NCBI GenBank assembly: GCA_003164035.1
Contig: PLRS01000017.1
Coordinates: 1 to 64,000, forward strand
Source of the DNA: Bryobacterales bacterium
GTDB taxonomy: Bacteria > Acidobacteriota > Terriglobia > Bryobacterales > Bryobacteraceae
Reading direction: 5' to 3'
Length of the DNA: 64,000 bases
In this document: positions 45,182 to 53,336 of the stretch, in pieces
How the letters are laid out: each line of letters opens with the position of its first letter
Numbering within the stretch: the first letter of the stretch is position 1
Program-made: the position numbers and the translations under genes
The notes under the pieces: generated by a model
What the model saw: the letters and a program-made list of their open reading frames with translations, nothing else
Databases searched by the model: none
What the model was told of the DNA's origin: nothing

Positions 45182-45955
45182 TTATTTCTTGACTGGGGTG
45201 GCCGGCTTGTCTTCCACGACGTCGCCGAACTTAATCGTCGATTTGCCCTCGTAGCGCTTGTAGTCCTGGTACTTTACAACCATGCGGATGCGCTGCGATT
45301 CGCCGTTCTTGAAATGCAGGGTATCGTCGGCGCGGGTATAGGTGGGGAACCAGTACTTGCCGTCGACCTGCTCCCGGTAGGTTTCGAATTTGGGGAACTG
45401 GTTGTCGCTGCTGTGCTTGATGACGCCCACGCCCTTGCCGTAGGTTTTGACGATCTGCAGGTCGCGGTCGTCGACCCAGATTTCGCCCTCGAAGTAGCGT
45501 TTGCCCTGCACCATTTTCTTGGGCTTCACGGAGAAGGTGTAGCAGCCGATTTCGTCGACTTTTTCGCGGCCCAGGTATTTGACGTCGTACTCGGGAATTT
45601 CGGTGGTGGTCAGCACGAAGGGCTGCACGTTGCGCAGATCCTGCTCATCTTCCGGAGTGAGGATGATATTCTGCAGGTTTTGCACCGGCGCGTACACCAC
45701 CTTTTCGATGCGCTTGCCTTCCAGGCTGAAGAGGATGTCTTCCACCAGCTCCCACTGCCCGCCGGTGGGATTGCCGCCCGGGTCGAGCTCCTGCAGTTTC
45801 ACGCTTTGGCGGTAGGTATAGTTATTGCGCGCCTGGGAGAACTCGGCTTCCTTGGCGGCAAACTTGCGGACGATCTCGTCGGGGTTCACGTCGTCGGCGG
45901 CCGCCAAAGGCAGGCACACGGCGGCCGCACCAGCGAAAGCAAGCATGAAGCGCAT
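45182..45955 (-). CDS. Exported LolA-fold outer-membrane lipoprotein-sorting-like protein
   Basis: 257-residue exported protein with a signal peptide at about 1-20 (MRFMLAFAGAAAVCLPLAAA). The mature part has LolA/LolB-like character: repeated beta-strands such as NYTYRQSVKLQELD, GCYTFSVKPKKM, YFEGEIWVDDRDLQIVKTYG and YWFPTYTRADD. Similar proteins are called 'outer membrane lipoprotein-sorting protein'. There is no lipobox. The ATG at 45955 is chosen because it has a gagaggg site and begins the signal peptide; the cysteine in the h-region is not followed by a lipobox pattern. Confidence 0.7.
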   Translation of the reverse strand: MRFMLAFAGAAAVCLPLAAADDVNPDEIVRKFAAKEAEFSQARNNYTYRQSVKLQELDPGGNPTGGQWELVEDILFSLEGKRIEKVVYAPVQNLQNIILTPEDEQDLRNVQPFVLTTTEIPEYDVKYLGREKVDEIGCYTFSVKPKKMVQGKRYFEGEIWVDDRDLQIVKTYGKGVGVIKHSSDNQFPKFETYREQVDGKYWFPTYTRADDTLHFKNGESQRIRMVVKYQDYKRYEGKSTIKFGDVVEDKPATPVKK

Positions 45956-46002
45956 ACTGTCCCTCTCAACCATATTATGACGGACTCGGCATTCGGACGG
46001 GT

Positions 46003-47175
46003 TCAGGCCAGCAGTTTCTTCGAGATGGTGGCCAGTTGGATGTTGCTGGTTCCTTCATAGATGCGGCCGATCTTGGCGTCCCGGTACAGCTTTTCGACCG
46101 GATAGTCTTTGGTGACGCCTACGCCGCCATGCACTTCGACGGCTTTGGAGGCGACCCGCTCGGCGATTTCGGAGCTGAAGTACTTGGCCATGGCGGCCTC
46201 GGTGAGGAAGGGAAGACCGGCGTCGCGCAGGCGAGCCGCGTTGTAGACCAGCAGGCGCGCGGCTTCCACATCGACGGCCATTTTGGCCAGCTCGAACCGG
46301 ACGGCTTGAAATTCCGCGATCGGTTTGCCGAACTGCTTGCGCTGGCGGGCATAAGCCGTGGCGTGTTCCAGCGCGCCCCGCGCCAGGCCGATCATCTGGG
46401 CGCCGATGGCGATACGCCCCTGGTTGAGGGTTTCCATGGCGATTTTGTAACCCTGGCCGACCTCGCCGAGCAGGTTCTCCCGCGGCACGGCGCATCCATC
46501 GAGTATCAGCTCGCAAGTGGAGGAAGCGCGCAAACCCAGCTTGTCCTCCTTCTTGCCCACGCGAAAGCCGGGAAAACCGCGCTCCACCAGAAAGGCGGTG
46601 ATCCCCTTGTAACCGGCCTCGGGGCGGGCGTTGGCGAAGAGCACAAACAGGCCGGCCTCGGCGGCGTTGGTGATCCAGAGCTTGCCGCCGGTGAGAATGA
46701 AAGCGGCGGCGCGATCTTCGGCGCGGGTAGCCATGGCGAACGCGTCGGAGCCGGAGCCGGCTTCGGAAAGCGCGTAAGAGGCCACCGTATCGGAGGCCAG
46801 GCGGGGCAGGTATTTGGCCTTCTGCGCGGGCGAGCCCCACTCCAGAAGCGCGTTGTTGCAGATGGTGTTCTGGACGTCGACGATGACGCCGGCGGAGGGA
46901 TCCACCGCGGACAATTCCTCCACCGCGAGGACAGCCTGGAAGAAGCTTCCGCCCTGGCCGCCGAATTCCTCCGGGATCTCGATACCCATCAAACCCAGCG
47001 CGAAGAATTGGGCGATCAGATCCTGGCGGAAGCGCCCGGCTTCGTCCATCTGGCGGACATGGGGGAGCACCTGTTCGCGGGCAAACCGGCGCACGCTGGA
47101 CTGGAACAGCTTTTCGTCTTCGGTGAGCGCGGTAAGCGGTCGCGGCGTTTCGGTCGAGAGATTATCGGACGGCAT
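46003..47175 (-). CDS. Acyl-CoA dehydrogenase
   Basis: 390-residue FAD enzyme that introduces the 2,3-double bond in acyl-CoA. FAD/substrate segments: ASYALSEAGSGSDAFAMATRA, WITNAAEAGLFVLFA, and catalytic Glu374 in RIYEGTSNIQ, the position used by short- and branched-chain family members. The start at 47175 overlaps the end of the alanine dehydrogenase gene by 14 bp. No electron-transfer flavoprotein genes are nearby. Chain-length preference cannot be read directly. Confidence 0.92.
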   Translation of the reverse strand: MPSDNLSTETPRPLTALTEDEKLFQSSVRRFAREQVLPHVRQMDEAGRFRQDLIAQFFALGLMGIEIPEEFGGQGGSFFQAVLAVEELSAVDPSAGVIVDVQNTICNNALLEWGSPAQKAKYLPRLASDTVASYALSEAGSGSDAFAMATRAEDRAAAFILTGGKLWITNAAEAGLFVLFANARPEAGYKGITAFLVERGFPGFRVGKKEDKLGLRASSTCELILDGCAVPRENLLGEVGQGYKIAMETLNQGRIAIGAQMIGLARGALEHATAYARQRKQFGKPIAEFQAVRFELAKMAVDVEAARLLVYNAARLRDAGLPFLTEAAMAKYFSSEIAERVASKAVEVHGGVGVTKDYPVEKLYRDAKIGRIYEGTSNIQLATISKKLLA

Positions 47176-48292
47176 GTTCTTCGCGCACGGCGTCGAAGGC
47201 GCTCCAGTTGCGCCCCTGCGAATCCGCGACGCCTTTGTGTGTGACGTAGCCGTTGTAGGTGTTGACGCCCTGCCGAAGGGCGGCATGGCGCTCGCAGGCC
47301 GCTTCGAGGCCGTGGTCGGCCAGCTCCAGCAGATAGGGGAAGGTGGCGTTGGTGAGGGCGAAGGTGGAGGTATGAGGCACCGCGGCGGGCATGTTGGAGA
47401 CGCAATAGTGCAGCACGCCATCGACGAAATAGATGGGCTCGGTGTGGGTGGTGGCATGAGAGGTTTCGAAGCACCCGCCCTGATCGATGGCCACATCCAC
47501 CACGACGGCGCCCGGTTTCATGGCGGCGATCATTTCGCGGCGCACCAGCTTGGGAGCGGAGGCGCCGGGAATCAGGACCGCGCCCACCACCAGGTCGGCG
47601 GTCTTGAGGTTCTCCCCGATGGTCCAGGCATTGGAAGCGAGGGTGACGGCCTGGCCGTTGAAGATGTCGTCGAGCTCGCGCAGGCGGTTGAGGCTGCGGT
47701 CGACGATGGTGACGTGGGCGCCCAGACCGAGAGCCATTTTGGCGGCATTGGTGCCCACGATGCCGCCGCCCAGAATCACCACGTTGGCGGGCGCCACGCC
47801 GGGAACGCCGCCCAGCAAAATGCCCCTTCCGCCGTTGGGCCGCTCCAGGTACTGCGCGCCCACCTGCACCGACATACGGCCGGCCACTTCGCTCATGGGC
47901 GTGAGCAGCGGGAGCGATCCGTCGGTTTCGCGGATGGTCTCGTAGGCCACCCCGCTGACTTTGGCCGCCAGCAGGCGGTCGGTGAGCTCCGGCAGCGGGG
48001 CCAGATGCAGATATGTAAACAGAATCAAACCGGGACGGAAGAACCCGTATTCGGCGGGCTGAGGCTCCTTCACCTTGATCACCAGGCCGGCTTTTTGCCA
48101 GACTTCGGCGGGACCGGAGGCGATGTGCGCGCCGGCCTCGCGGTATTCGCGGTCGCTCAGGGAACTCTCGTCGCCGGCATGGGTTTCCACCAAAACCTCA
48201 TGCCCCGCTTCCCGCAGCGCGGCGACTACGGACGGCACCAGGCCGACCCGGCTCTCGTGATCCTTGATTTCCTTCGGTACGCCGACGATCAT
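47162..48292 (-). CDS. ald: Alanine dehydrogenase
   Basis: 376-residue NAD-dependent enzyme interconverting L-alanine and pyruvate plus ammonia. It has MIVGVPKEIKDHESRVG at the N-terminus, TYLHLAPLPELTDRL, the Rossmann motif VVILGGGIVGTNAAKMALGLGA, and the DVAIDQGGCFETSHATTHTEP loop, all typical. A ggaggg site supports the ATG at 48292. The downstream acyl-CoA dehydrogenase overlaps its 3' end, so both are probably made from one transcript. Confidence 0.95.
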   Translation of the reverse strand: MIVGVPKEIKDHESRVGLVPSVVAALREAGHEVLVETHAGDESSLSDREYREAGAHIASGPAEVWQKAGLVIKVKEPQPAEYGFFRPGLILFTYLHLAPLPELTDRLLAAKVSGVAYETIRETDGSLPLLTPMSEVAGRMSVQVGAQYLERPNGGRGILLGGVPGVAPANVVILGGGIVGTNAAKMALGLGAHVTIVDRSLNRLRELDDIFNGQAVTLASNAWTIGENLKTADLVVGAVLIPGASAPKLVRREMIAAMKPGAVVVDVAIDQGGCFETSHATTHTEPIYFVDGVLHYCVSNMPAAVPHTSTFALTNATFPYLLELADHGLEAACERHAALRQGVNTYNGYVTHKGVADSQGRNWSAFDAVREEHAVR

Positions 48293-48419
48293 CGAACCCT
48301 CCGGCCATAAGATTACCACCGGGGGGCATTCGGAGTGAGGCCGGCCGCGGTGCGGCGGGCGGATGGGTTTGGCCTCCCGGATTCCGGGTAAGCCGGCGGG
48401 ATGGCCCTTTGCAACGCCA

Positions 48420-48428
48420 TGCTATAAT
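48420..48428 (+). promoter_or_regulatory. Extended -10 promoter candidate (TGCTATAAT)
   Basis: A perfect TATAAT (48423-48428) with the extended TGn just before it. No matching -35 was seen at 17 bp, as is normal for extended -10 promoters. The ATG of the methyltransferase is only 10 bp further, so transcription would start at or next to the start codon, giving a leaderless message; there is indeed no Shine-Dalgarno. Confidence 0.4.
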
Positions 48429-48437
48429 CGCCGCCAT

Positions 48438-49355
48438 ATGCGCTGGCAAGTGAAATGCGCACTCGACACTGCAAAGGCCGTGATGCCCTTCCAGGATCAT
48501 CTGCGGCGGATGAAGCGTGACCTGTGCGGGTATCGTCCCAACCCGGTCTACGACCGGCGGACGATCCAGCAAGGTATCGAACAACTGCAAAGTATCCAGG
48601 CTGTTGTCGACTTGCCGTCGGCGTGCGTGCTCGAGGTCGGGTCCGGGTGGGAACCGCTGATTCCGCTGCTCTACTCTCTGGCTGGAACCAGGGAGACGAT
48701 CATGACGGATCTGAGAGCGCTGCTCCATGCGAGTTCCGTCCGGGCGACCGTCGACAGCCTTCGGGCGAACGCGGACCTTATCCGGGACGGGCTTCAAATC
48801 GGCGGCGACGCACTCGAGAACTTCCTCCATTTGGCCGGCGGCGACGATCTCGATGCGATTCTAAAGCGCCTTCGGCTCCGATACCTGGCGCCCTGCGACG
48901 TGCGAAGTACGGCACTGCCTTCCGGGTCCGTGGACGCGGTGGTCTCTCGGGCCGTGCTGGAGCACATTCCACCCGGCGTCATCGCCGGCATCTTCACGGA
49001 GTCCGCGCGCATCGTCCGGCCCGGCGGAGTGACGTGCCATCTCGTCGATAACTCGGACCACTGGGAACATCGGGATAAGGGGATTTCCAGGATTAACTTT
49101 CTGAAGTTCTCCGACGCGACCTTCCGCTTGACGTGCATCAACGGACTGAATTATCAGAATCGCCTTCGACACCCGGAGTATCGCCGCATGCTGGAGAACG
49201 CCGGCTTCGCCATCGAGCGGGACGAGAGGACGATCGATCCGGAGGCGCGCGAGATCTTGGAGCACTTCCCGATTGCGCCCCGTTTTGCCCAGTTTTCCAA
49301 GGACGATCTGGCCACGGTCACGTCTTTTTTTCTGGCCCGCCGAACCGCCGGATGA
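48438..49355 (+). CDS. SAM-dependent methyltransferase (class I)
   Basis: 305-residue protein with a class I methyltransferase fold. The SAM site is CVLEVGSGWEPLIPLLYSL (about 64-82), the post-motif segment VDAVVSRAVLEHIPPGVI contains the usual 'vlEHi', and IVRPGGVTCHLVD follows. The N-terminal 60 residues are charged and of unknown role. No Shine-Dalgarno precedes the ATG, while an extended -10 lies 10 bp upstream. Next to an O-antigen-ligase-like gene, a role in surface glycan or lipid methylation is possible but not shown. Confidence 0.82.
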   Translation: MRWQVKCALDTAKAVMPFQDHLRRMKRDLCGYRPNPVYDRRTIQQGIEQLQSIQAVVDLPSACVLEVGSGWEPLIPLLYSLAGTRETIMTDLRALLHASSVRATVDSLRANADLIRDGLQIGGDALENFLHLAGGDDLDAILKRLRLRYLAPCDVRSTALPSGSVDAVVSRAVLEHIPPGVIAGIFTESARIVRPGGVTCHLVDNSDHWEHRDKGISRINFLKFSDATFRLTCINGLNYQNRLRHPEYRRMLENAGFAIERDERTIDPEAREILEHFPIAPRFAQFSKDDLATVTSFFLARRTAG

Positions 49356-49394
49356 CCGCGTTGCCCGGTTCGGGCGCCGAGGCTGGCATCGGGG

Positions 49395-50798
49395 CTAAGC
49401 CGGCTGGGATTCCAGGGCGCGCCTGGCGGCCGCCAACTCGCTCCCGATCGCCAGGGAGTTCGCGGCGGTGATGGCTACGAGCACGTCCGCGTGAAGGTCG
49501 TAAGCCGAATTGGAAAACAGCACACCGACGGCGAACGCGACCGTGGTTAGAACCAAACACAACGACTGCGGCAGGTTCTCCGCCATGGAGGGTTCCCGTT
49601 TGCAGACCTTGTAGGCGCGGTAATTCAAGACGCCGCAAAGCCACAGGGTCCAGACATAGAAAATCAGCGCGGGGATACCGTTCTCGGCGGAGATTTCCAG
49701 ATAGGTATTGTGGGCGCCTTGCCATCCCGATTTGACTCCGAGCCTGGCGCGGACCATCTCTTCCACCCCGTTCTCGAACATGAGCGCGCCCACTCCCAAC
49801 AACGGGTGATGCAGGGTCAGATCGATGGCCCGCTCTTGCAGCTCGATCCGTGCCGCTTGCGAACCCACCGCGCCCGCAAGACCGTGTTCGACACGGGCTG
49901 AAGTGGGATCGGACACGATCAGCGTCAACCGGTGCAAGGTCTCCGACGGGATGAACGGCGTGACCAGCAGGAGCATCAGTGGCGTCACCACCAGCATGGC
50001 CATGCGGACGCCGCGAGGCGACAGCAGGAACGCGACCACTCCCATGACAATCAGGGTGATGAAGTTGGACCGCGATCCGGTCTTAAGGACGTAATAGATA
50101 CAGGCGGGAAACGTGGCGAACCACAACAGTTTGCCGGTCACGGACCTGGAAAAAGCCAGCAAGGTGAGGCTGGCCATCGCGTACAGCAACGAAAACGCCA
50201 GGTCGTTGGGGTTGGAAAGCGAAGTCTGCGCCAGTGCAAAACGGCCCTCCGCGACCTTGCCGAAAGCGGCACAGAGCACCAGCAGGAGCACGCCGCCGGC
50301 GGCGATCCATTTCATCAGGTGCCGGACGCGCCTGGTGGTGCACGCAATACCCACCACATAGAACGGCAGCACGTGGAACCGGAGGGCGTCCTGAGCAATA
50401 AATGTCACACTGAGCCTCGGGTAGGTACCGGCCACCGCCGCCAGGCACATCATCGCCAGCATCGCGATCCAGGGTTTCGCCAGTGGCGACTTCCAGAATT
50501 CCCCGATCCGGCCCGTGAGCGGCAGCGCAATCGTCAGGAGCACGCTGTCGATCACCACCACCGGGACCGGCAAGTGGCCATAAATAATCAGGATCTCCGC
50601 GATGGGCACCACAAACATCAGGACATAAGCACCCAGCAGCACGGTGACCGCGCCGATACCGGGTGGCAGCGGAGAAGGCAAAATACCAGGCAGACCGTAG
50701 GGCCGCGGTCCGGCTTGTGACGCACTCCAGGATCCGATTCCTTTACCCTGGCTCGCGACGGCGGCGGATGAGGGTATAGGAACGCGCGGAGTCACCAT
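49395..50798 (-). CDS. O-antigen ligase/Wzy-type polytopic membrane protein
   Basis: 467-residue protein with about ten to twelve membrane helices and one large loop (about 330-380) carrying the 'HHPLLGVGALMFENG.....AHNTYLEISAENGIPALIFY' region, which is the Wzy_C signature of O-antigen ligases and polymerases. It probably joins or polymerises surface polysaccharide. The ATG at 50798 is chosen because residues before it, in the open frame up to 51203, are not membrane-like. No other glycan genes accompany it apart from the methyltransferase facing it. Confidence 0.82.
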   Translation of the reverse strand: MVTPRVPIPSSAAVASQGKGIGSWSASQAGPRPYGLPGILPSPLPPGIGAVTVLLGAYVLMFVVPIAEILIIYGHLPVPVVVIDSVLLTIALPLTGRIGEFWKSPLAKPWIAMLAMMCLAAVAGTYPRLSVTFIAQDALRFHVLPFYVVGIACTTRRVRHLMKWIAAGGVLLLVLCAAFGKVAEGRFALAQTSLSNPNDLAFSLLYAMASLTLLAFSRSVTGKLLWFATFPACIYYVLKTGSRSNFITLIVMGVVAFLLSPRGVRMAMLVVTPLMLLLVTPFIPSETLHRLTLIVSDPTSARVEHGLAGAVGSQAARIELQERAIDLTLHHPLLGVGALMFENGVEEMVRARLGVKSGWQGAHNTYLEISAENGIPALIFYVWTLWLCGVLNYRAYKVCKREPSMAENLPQSLCLVLTTVAFAVGVLFSNSAYDLHADVLVAITAANSLAIGSELAAARRALESQPA

Positions 50799-50954
50799 TC
50801 CAGAATGACATAGGACGGCCGGCCGCGCCAGCATGCCGCTCCCGGCGGCATCAGCCTTTCCGCGTGCCCTGCCACAACGCCGTGCCGCCGCTGCCATCTG
50901 CCGACGGACCGAGAACCGGATGATTACAGCCCCGAATTGTCGGACAATGGGGAC

Positions 50955-51248
50955 ATGGTCGACCTGGGCACATTGCGGACCGAGCGGCGGGATGAGATCC
51001 TCCGCCTCGCCGGACAGCGCGGCGCCCACAGCCTGCGCGTGTTTGGCTCCGTGGCCCGCGGTGACGCCAATGAGAACAGCGACCTCGATCTGCTGGTTGC
51101 CTGGGAGCCCGGCAGGAGTCTGTTGGACCACGCCGGGCTGGTTCAAGATCTCCAGGAATTGCTCGGAATGAAGGTCCATGTGGGGACCGAGAAGTCGCTC
51201 CACTGGTATGTGCGCGACAGGATCCTTCGCGAGGCGACGCCACGGTGA
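50955..51248 (+). CDS. MNT-type minimal nucleotidyltransferase
   Basis: 97-residue nucleotidyltransferase with GSVARGDANENSDLDLLV: Gly31-Ser32 and Asp43/Asp45 as metal ligands. This is the antitoxin of MNT-HEPN (MntA-HepT) modules, which AMPylates the HEPN RNase. The ATG at 50955 is taken; an in-frame TTG at 50937 would add six codons. It overlaps by 4 bp the start of a HEPN remnant (GTGA), the expected partner order for this module. Confidence 0.8.
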   Translation: MVDLGTLRTERRDEILRLAGQRGAHSLRVFGSVARGDANENSDLDLLVAWEPGRSLLDHAGLVQDLQELLGMKVHVGTEKSLHWYVRDRILREATPR

Positions 51249-51393
51249 AGGACGATCGCCTATACCTTCACCACATGTTGGAACGCTGCCGCCGCATAAC
51301 CCGCTTCATCGCGCCCGGCAGGGAGACGTTCACGGAGGCTTGAAGAATCTCGAAGACCCGAAATCCGCAGACAGACACTGCGAGGATACGTGA
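51245..51393 (+). pseudogene. HEPN (HepT-like) toxin remnant
   Basis: Starts on a GTG overlapping the MNT stop. The first 32 codons read MKDDRLYLHHMLERCRRITR and on, like the start of HepT/DUF86 proteins, then a TGA stops the frame at 51343. In the next frame LKNLEDPKSADRH follows, resembling the 'v.RnLeiigEA.kr' segment. About a dozen codons plus a frame are lost, and the RNase motif (RxxxxH) and the rest of the toxin are missing. From here to 51741 I see no other gene. Confidence 0.7.
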
Positions 51394-51741
51394 AGTTCGG
51401 CCCTGGCCTGCGGCGGACGCTGCCGCGACCGCGATTTCGACGAAAAACCAAGCGAGAATACAGCCCTCGATACGCCGGCTCCACCGGACAGTCAGTTTTC
51501 AGCGGCGCTCAGGGGTGTCCATGCCAACTTCGGCCTCAGTTCGCGTCTTGAATAGCAGGTTTGCAGGCGATAGATACTGCAAACAACAGAAGAAACGCTC
51601 CAGAGCGAACGTGATTGGGCTAAGCTGCCGGAGCTCCTGAAGTGTCACGTCGACCTCGGCGGGTGTACCGCATACTCCCAGCCCTCAAATATATCGCTTG
51701 TCAACTCCTCCGGTTGCTCCGGGCGCGATGGTGTCGTCTCC

Positions 51742-52899
51742 CTATGGCTGCCGCAGCGCCCTTTCGAATCCTGGCAGGGAACGCTCCAGGTCTTGGCGCG
51801 CGATGGTGAGCGACAGGCGCATGTATCCGCCGCGTCCGAAGCCCGAGCCGGGAACGGCCAGGATGCCTTCCTGCTGCAAGCGGCGGATGAAGGCGACATC
51901 GTCGTCGATGGGCGTGTGCGGGAAGCAATAGAATGACCCCTGCGGGCGCGGCGCGTGGTAGCCCATGGCCGCAAGCGCGTCGCAGAGGAGGTCGCGCTTG
52001 GCCTGGTATGGCGCCACGTCCACGGTCGCGTCGGGTACTTCCGCCACCACCCACTGCCAGATGGCGGGCGCGTTGATGTACCCCAAAATGCGATTGGTGA
52101 AGGTGCAGGCGCCGCGCAAGGCGGCCAGCTCATGGAGACGCGGCGACAGCGCCAGATAGCCGATGCGTTCGCCGGCCAGCGCCATGGCTTTCGACCACGA
52201 CCACGCCACCGCCGATCGTTCAATCAGACGCAGCGTCTCCGGCGGCTCGATGGCGTCGAACACGAGCGGCCGGTAGGGCTCGTCGGCGATCACGATCACC
52301 GGGTCGCGCACGATTTCATTCAACTCGCGCAAGACGGCCTCGGGGTAGACCACGCCGGTGGGGTTGTTGGGCGAGTTGAGGATGATGGCTCTGGTCCGCG
52401 GGGTGATGGCGGCGGCGATTCGCGCCACGTCCGGTTGGAAGCCGTCGTCGGTCTCGACGGGTACGACACGCCCGGCGTGATTCTCGATATAGAAACGATA
52501 TTCGGGGAAGTACGGGTTGAGCACGATCACTTCGTCGCCGGGATCGAGAATCGCTTTCAGCAGCGTGTTGATGGCGCCGGCGGCGCCGACGGTCATCAGC
52601 ACATCGTCGGCGGTGAAGCCGAGGCCGGTGCGCGCGGCCAGGCGCCGCGCCACCACCTGGCGCACGGCGGGAAATCCGGCGTTGGGCATGTAGCCGTGGC
52701 TATGCGGGCGGTTTTCATCCACCACGCGGCGCAGGGCGGCGATGACGGCCTCCGGCGGTTCCACCTCGGGATTGCCGAGGGTAAAATCGAAGACGTTTTC
52801 GGCGCCCCGTTCCCGGCGCAGGCGGATGCCTTCTTCGAACATGCGCCGGATCCAGGACGCGCGCTCCAGTTGATCCTGAATGGTTCTGGCGACGCTCAC
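51742..52899 (-). CDS. Class I/II PLP-dependent aminotransferase
   Basis: 385-residue fold-type I aminotransferase. PLP Lys237 lies in WSWSKAMALAGERIGY; substrate/PLP segments SPNNPTGVVYPE and VIADEPYRPL are present. It starts with a GTG inside the stop of the ACT-domain gene (GTGA overlap), last in the iorA-iorB-paaK-ACT-aminotransferase operon, so it probably makes aryl-pyruvates from Phe, Tyr or Trp for IorAB. Aspartate or alanine as substrates cannot be excluded from sequence. Confidence 0.88.
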   Translation of the reverse strand: MSVARTIQDQLERASWIRRMFEEGIRLRRERGAENVFDFTLGNPEVEPPEAVIAALRRVVDENRPHSHGYMPNAGFPAVRQVVARRLAARTGLGFTADDVLMTVGAAGAINTLLKAILDPGDEVIVLNPYFPEYRFYIENHAGRVVPVETDDGFQPDVARIAAAITPRTRAIILNSPNNPTGVVYPEAVLRELNEIVRDPVIVIADEPYRPLVFDAIEPPETLRLIERSAVAWSWSKAMALAGERIGYLALSPRLHELAALRGACTFTNRILGYINAPAIWQWVVAEVPDATVDVAPYQAKRDLLCDALAAMGYHAPRPQGSFYCFPHTPIDDDVAFIRRLQQEGILAVPGSGFGRGGYMRLSLTIARQDLERSLPGFERALRQP

Positions 52900-53336
52900 G
52901 CGTGTATCCGAGTCCCAAGTTCGACGCCGTTGACGACGTTGATGCCGGCGGCGCGCAGCCGGTCGATGGCGGCATCCGGCTGGTCGAAACGGAAGACCAG
53001 CACGGCCTTGTCCTCGCGCCCGAAGGTGAAGGCATACATATATTCGATGTTGATGCCGCCGGCTTCGAACAGATCGAGCAGCCCCACCAGTCCGCCGGGG
53101 CGGTCCGCCACTTCCACGGCCACCACCTCGGTCACGTTCACCAGGTAGCCGGCTTGTTCCAGGATGGCGCGGCCCTCTTCCCAATCCGTCACGATCAGGC
53201 GCAGCAGGCCGAACTGCTGCGTGTCGGCCAGCGTGAGGGTGTGCATTCCGATGCCCGCTTCCGCCAGCAGGCGGCAGGGCTGGATCATCTGACCGGGTTT
53301 ATTTTCAAGGAACAGAGACAGTTGATGGATTTTCAC
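52896..53336 (-). CDS. Double-ACT-domain amino-acid-binding protein
   Basis: 146-residue protein with two ACT domains: residues 1-65 (LSLFLENKPGQMIQPCRLLAEAG) and 70-146 (EVADRPGGLVGLLDLFEAGGINIEYMYAF). ACT domains bind amino acids. Stand-alone proteins of this kind commonly lie beside paaK and ior genes, where they could sense aromatic amino acids. A gaggtgctgc site precedes the GTG. Its start lies within the end of paaK (32 bp overlap) and its end overlaps the aminotransferase start. Confidence 0.85.
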   Translation of the reverse strand: MKIHQLSLFLENKPGQMIQPCRLLAEAGIGMHTLTLADTQQFGLLRLIVTDWEEGRAILEQAGYLVNVTEVVAVEVADRPGGLVGLLDLFEAGGINIEYMYAFTFGREDKAVLVFRFDQPDAAIDRLRAAGINVVNGVELGTRIHA

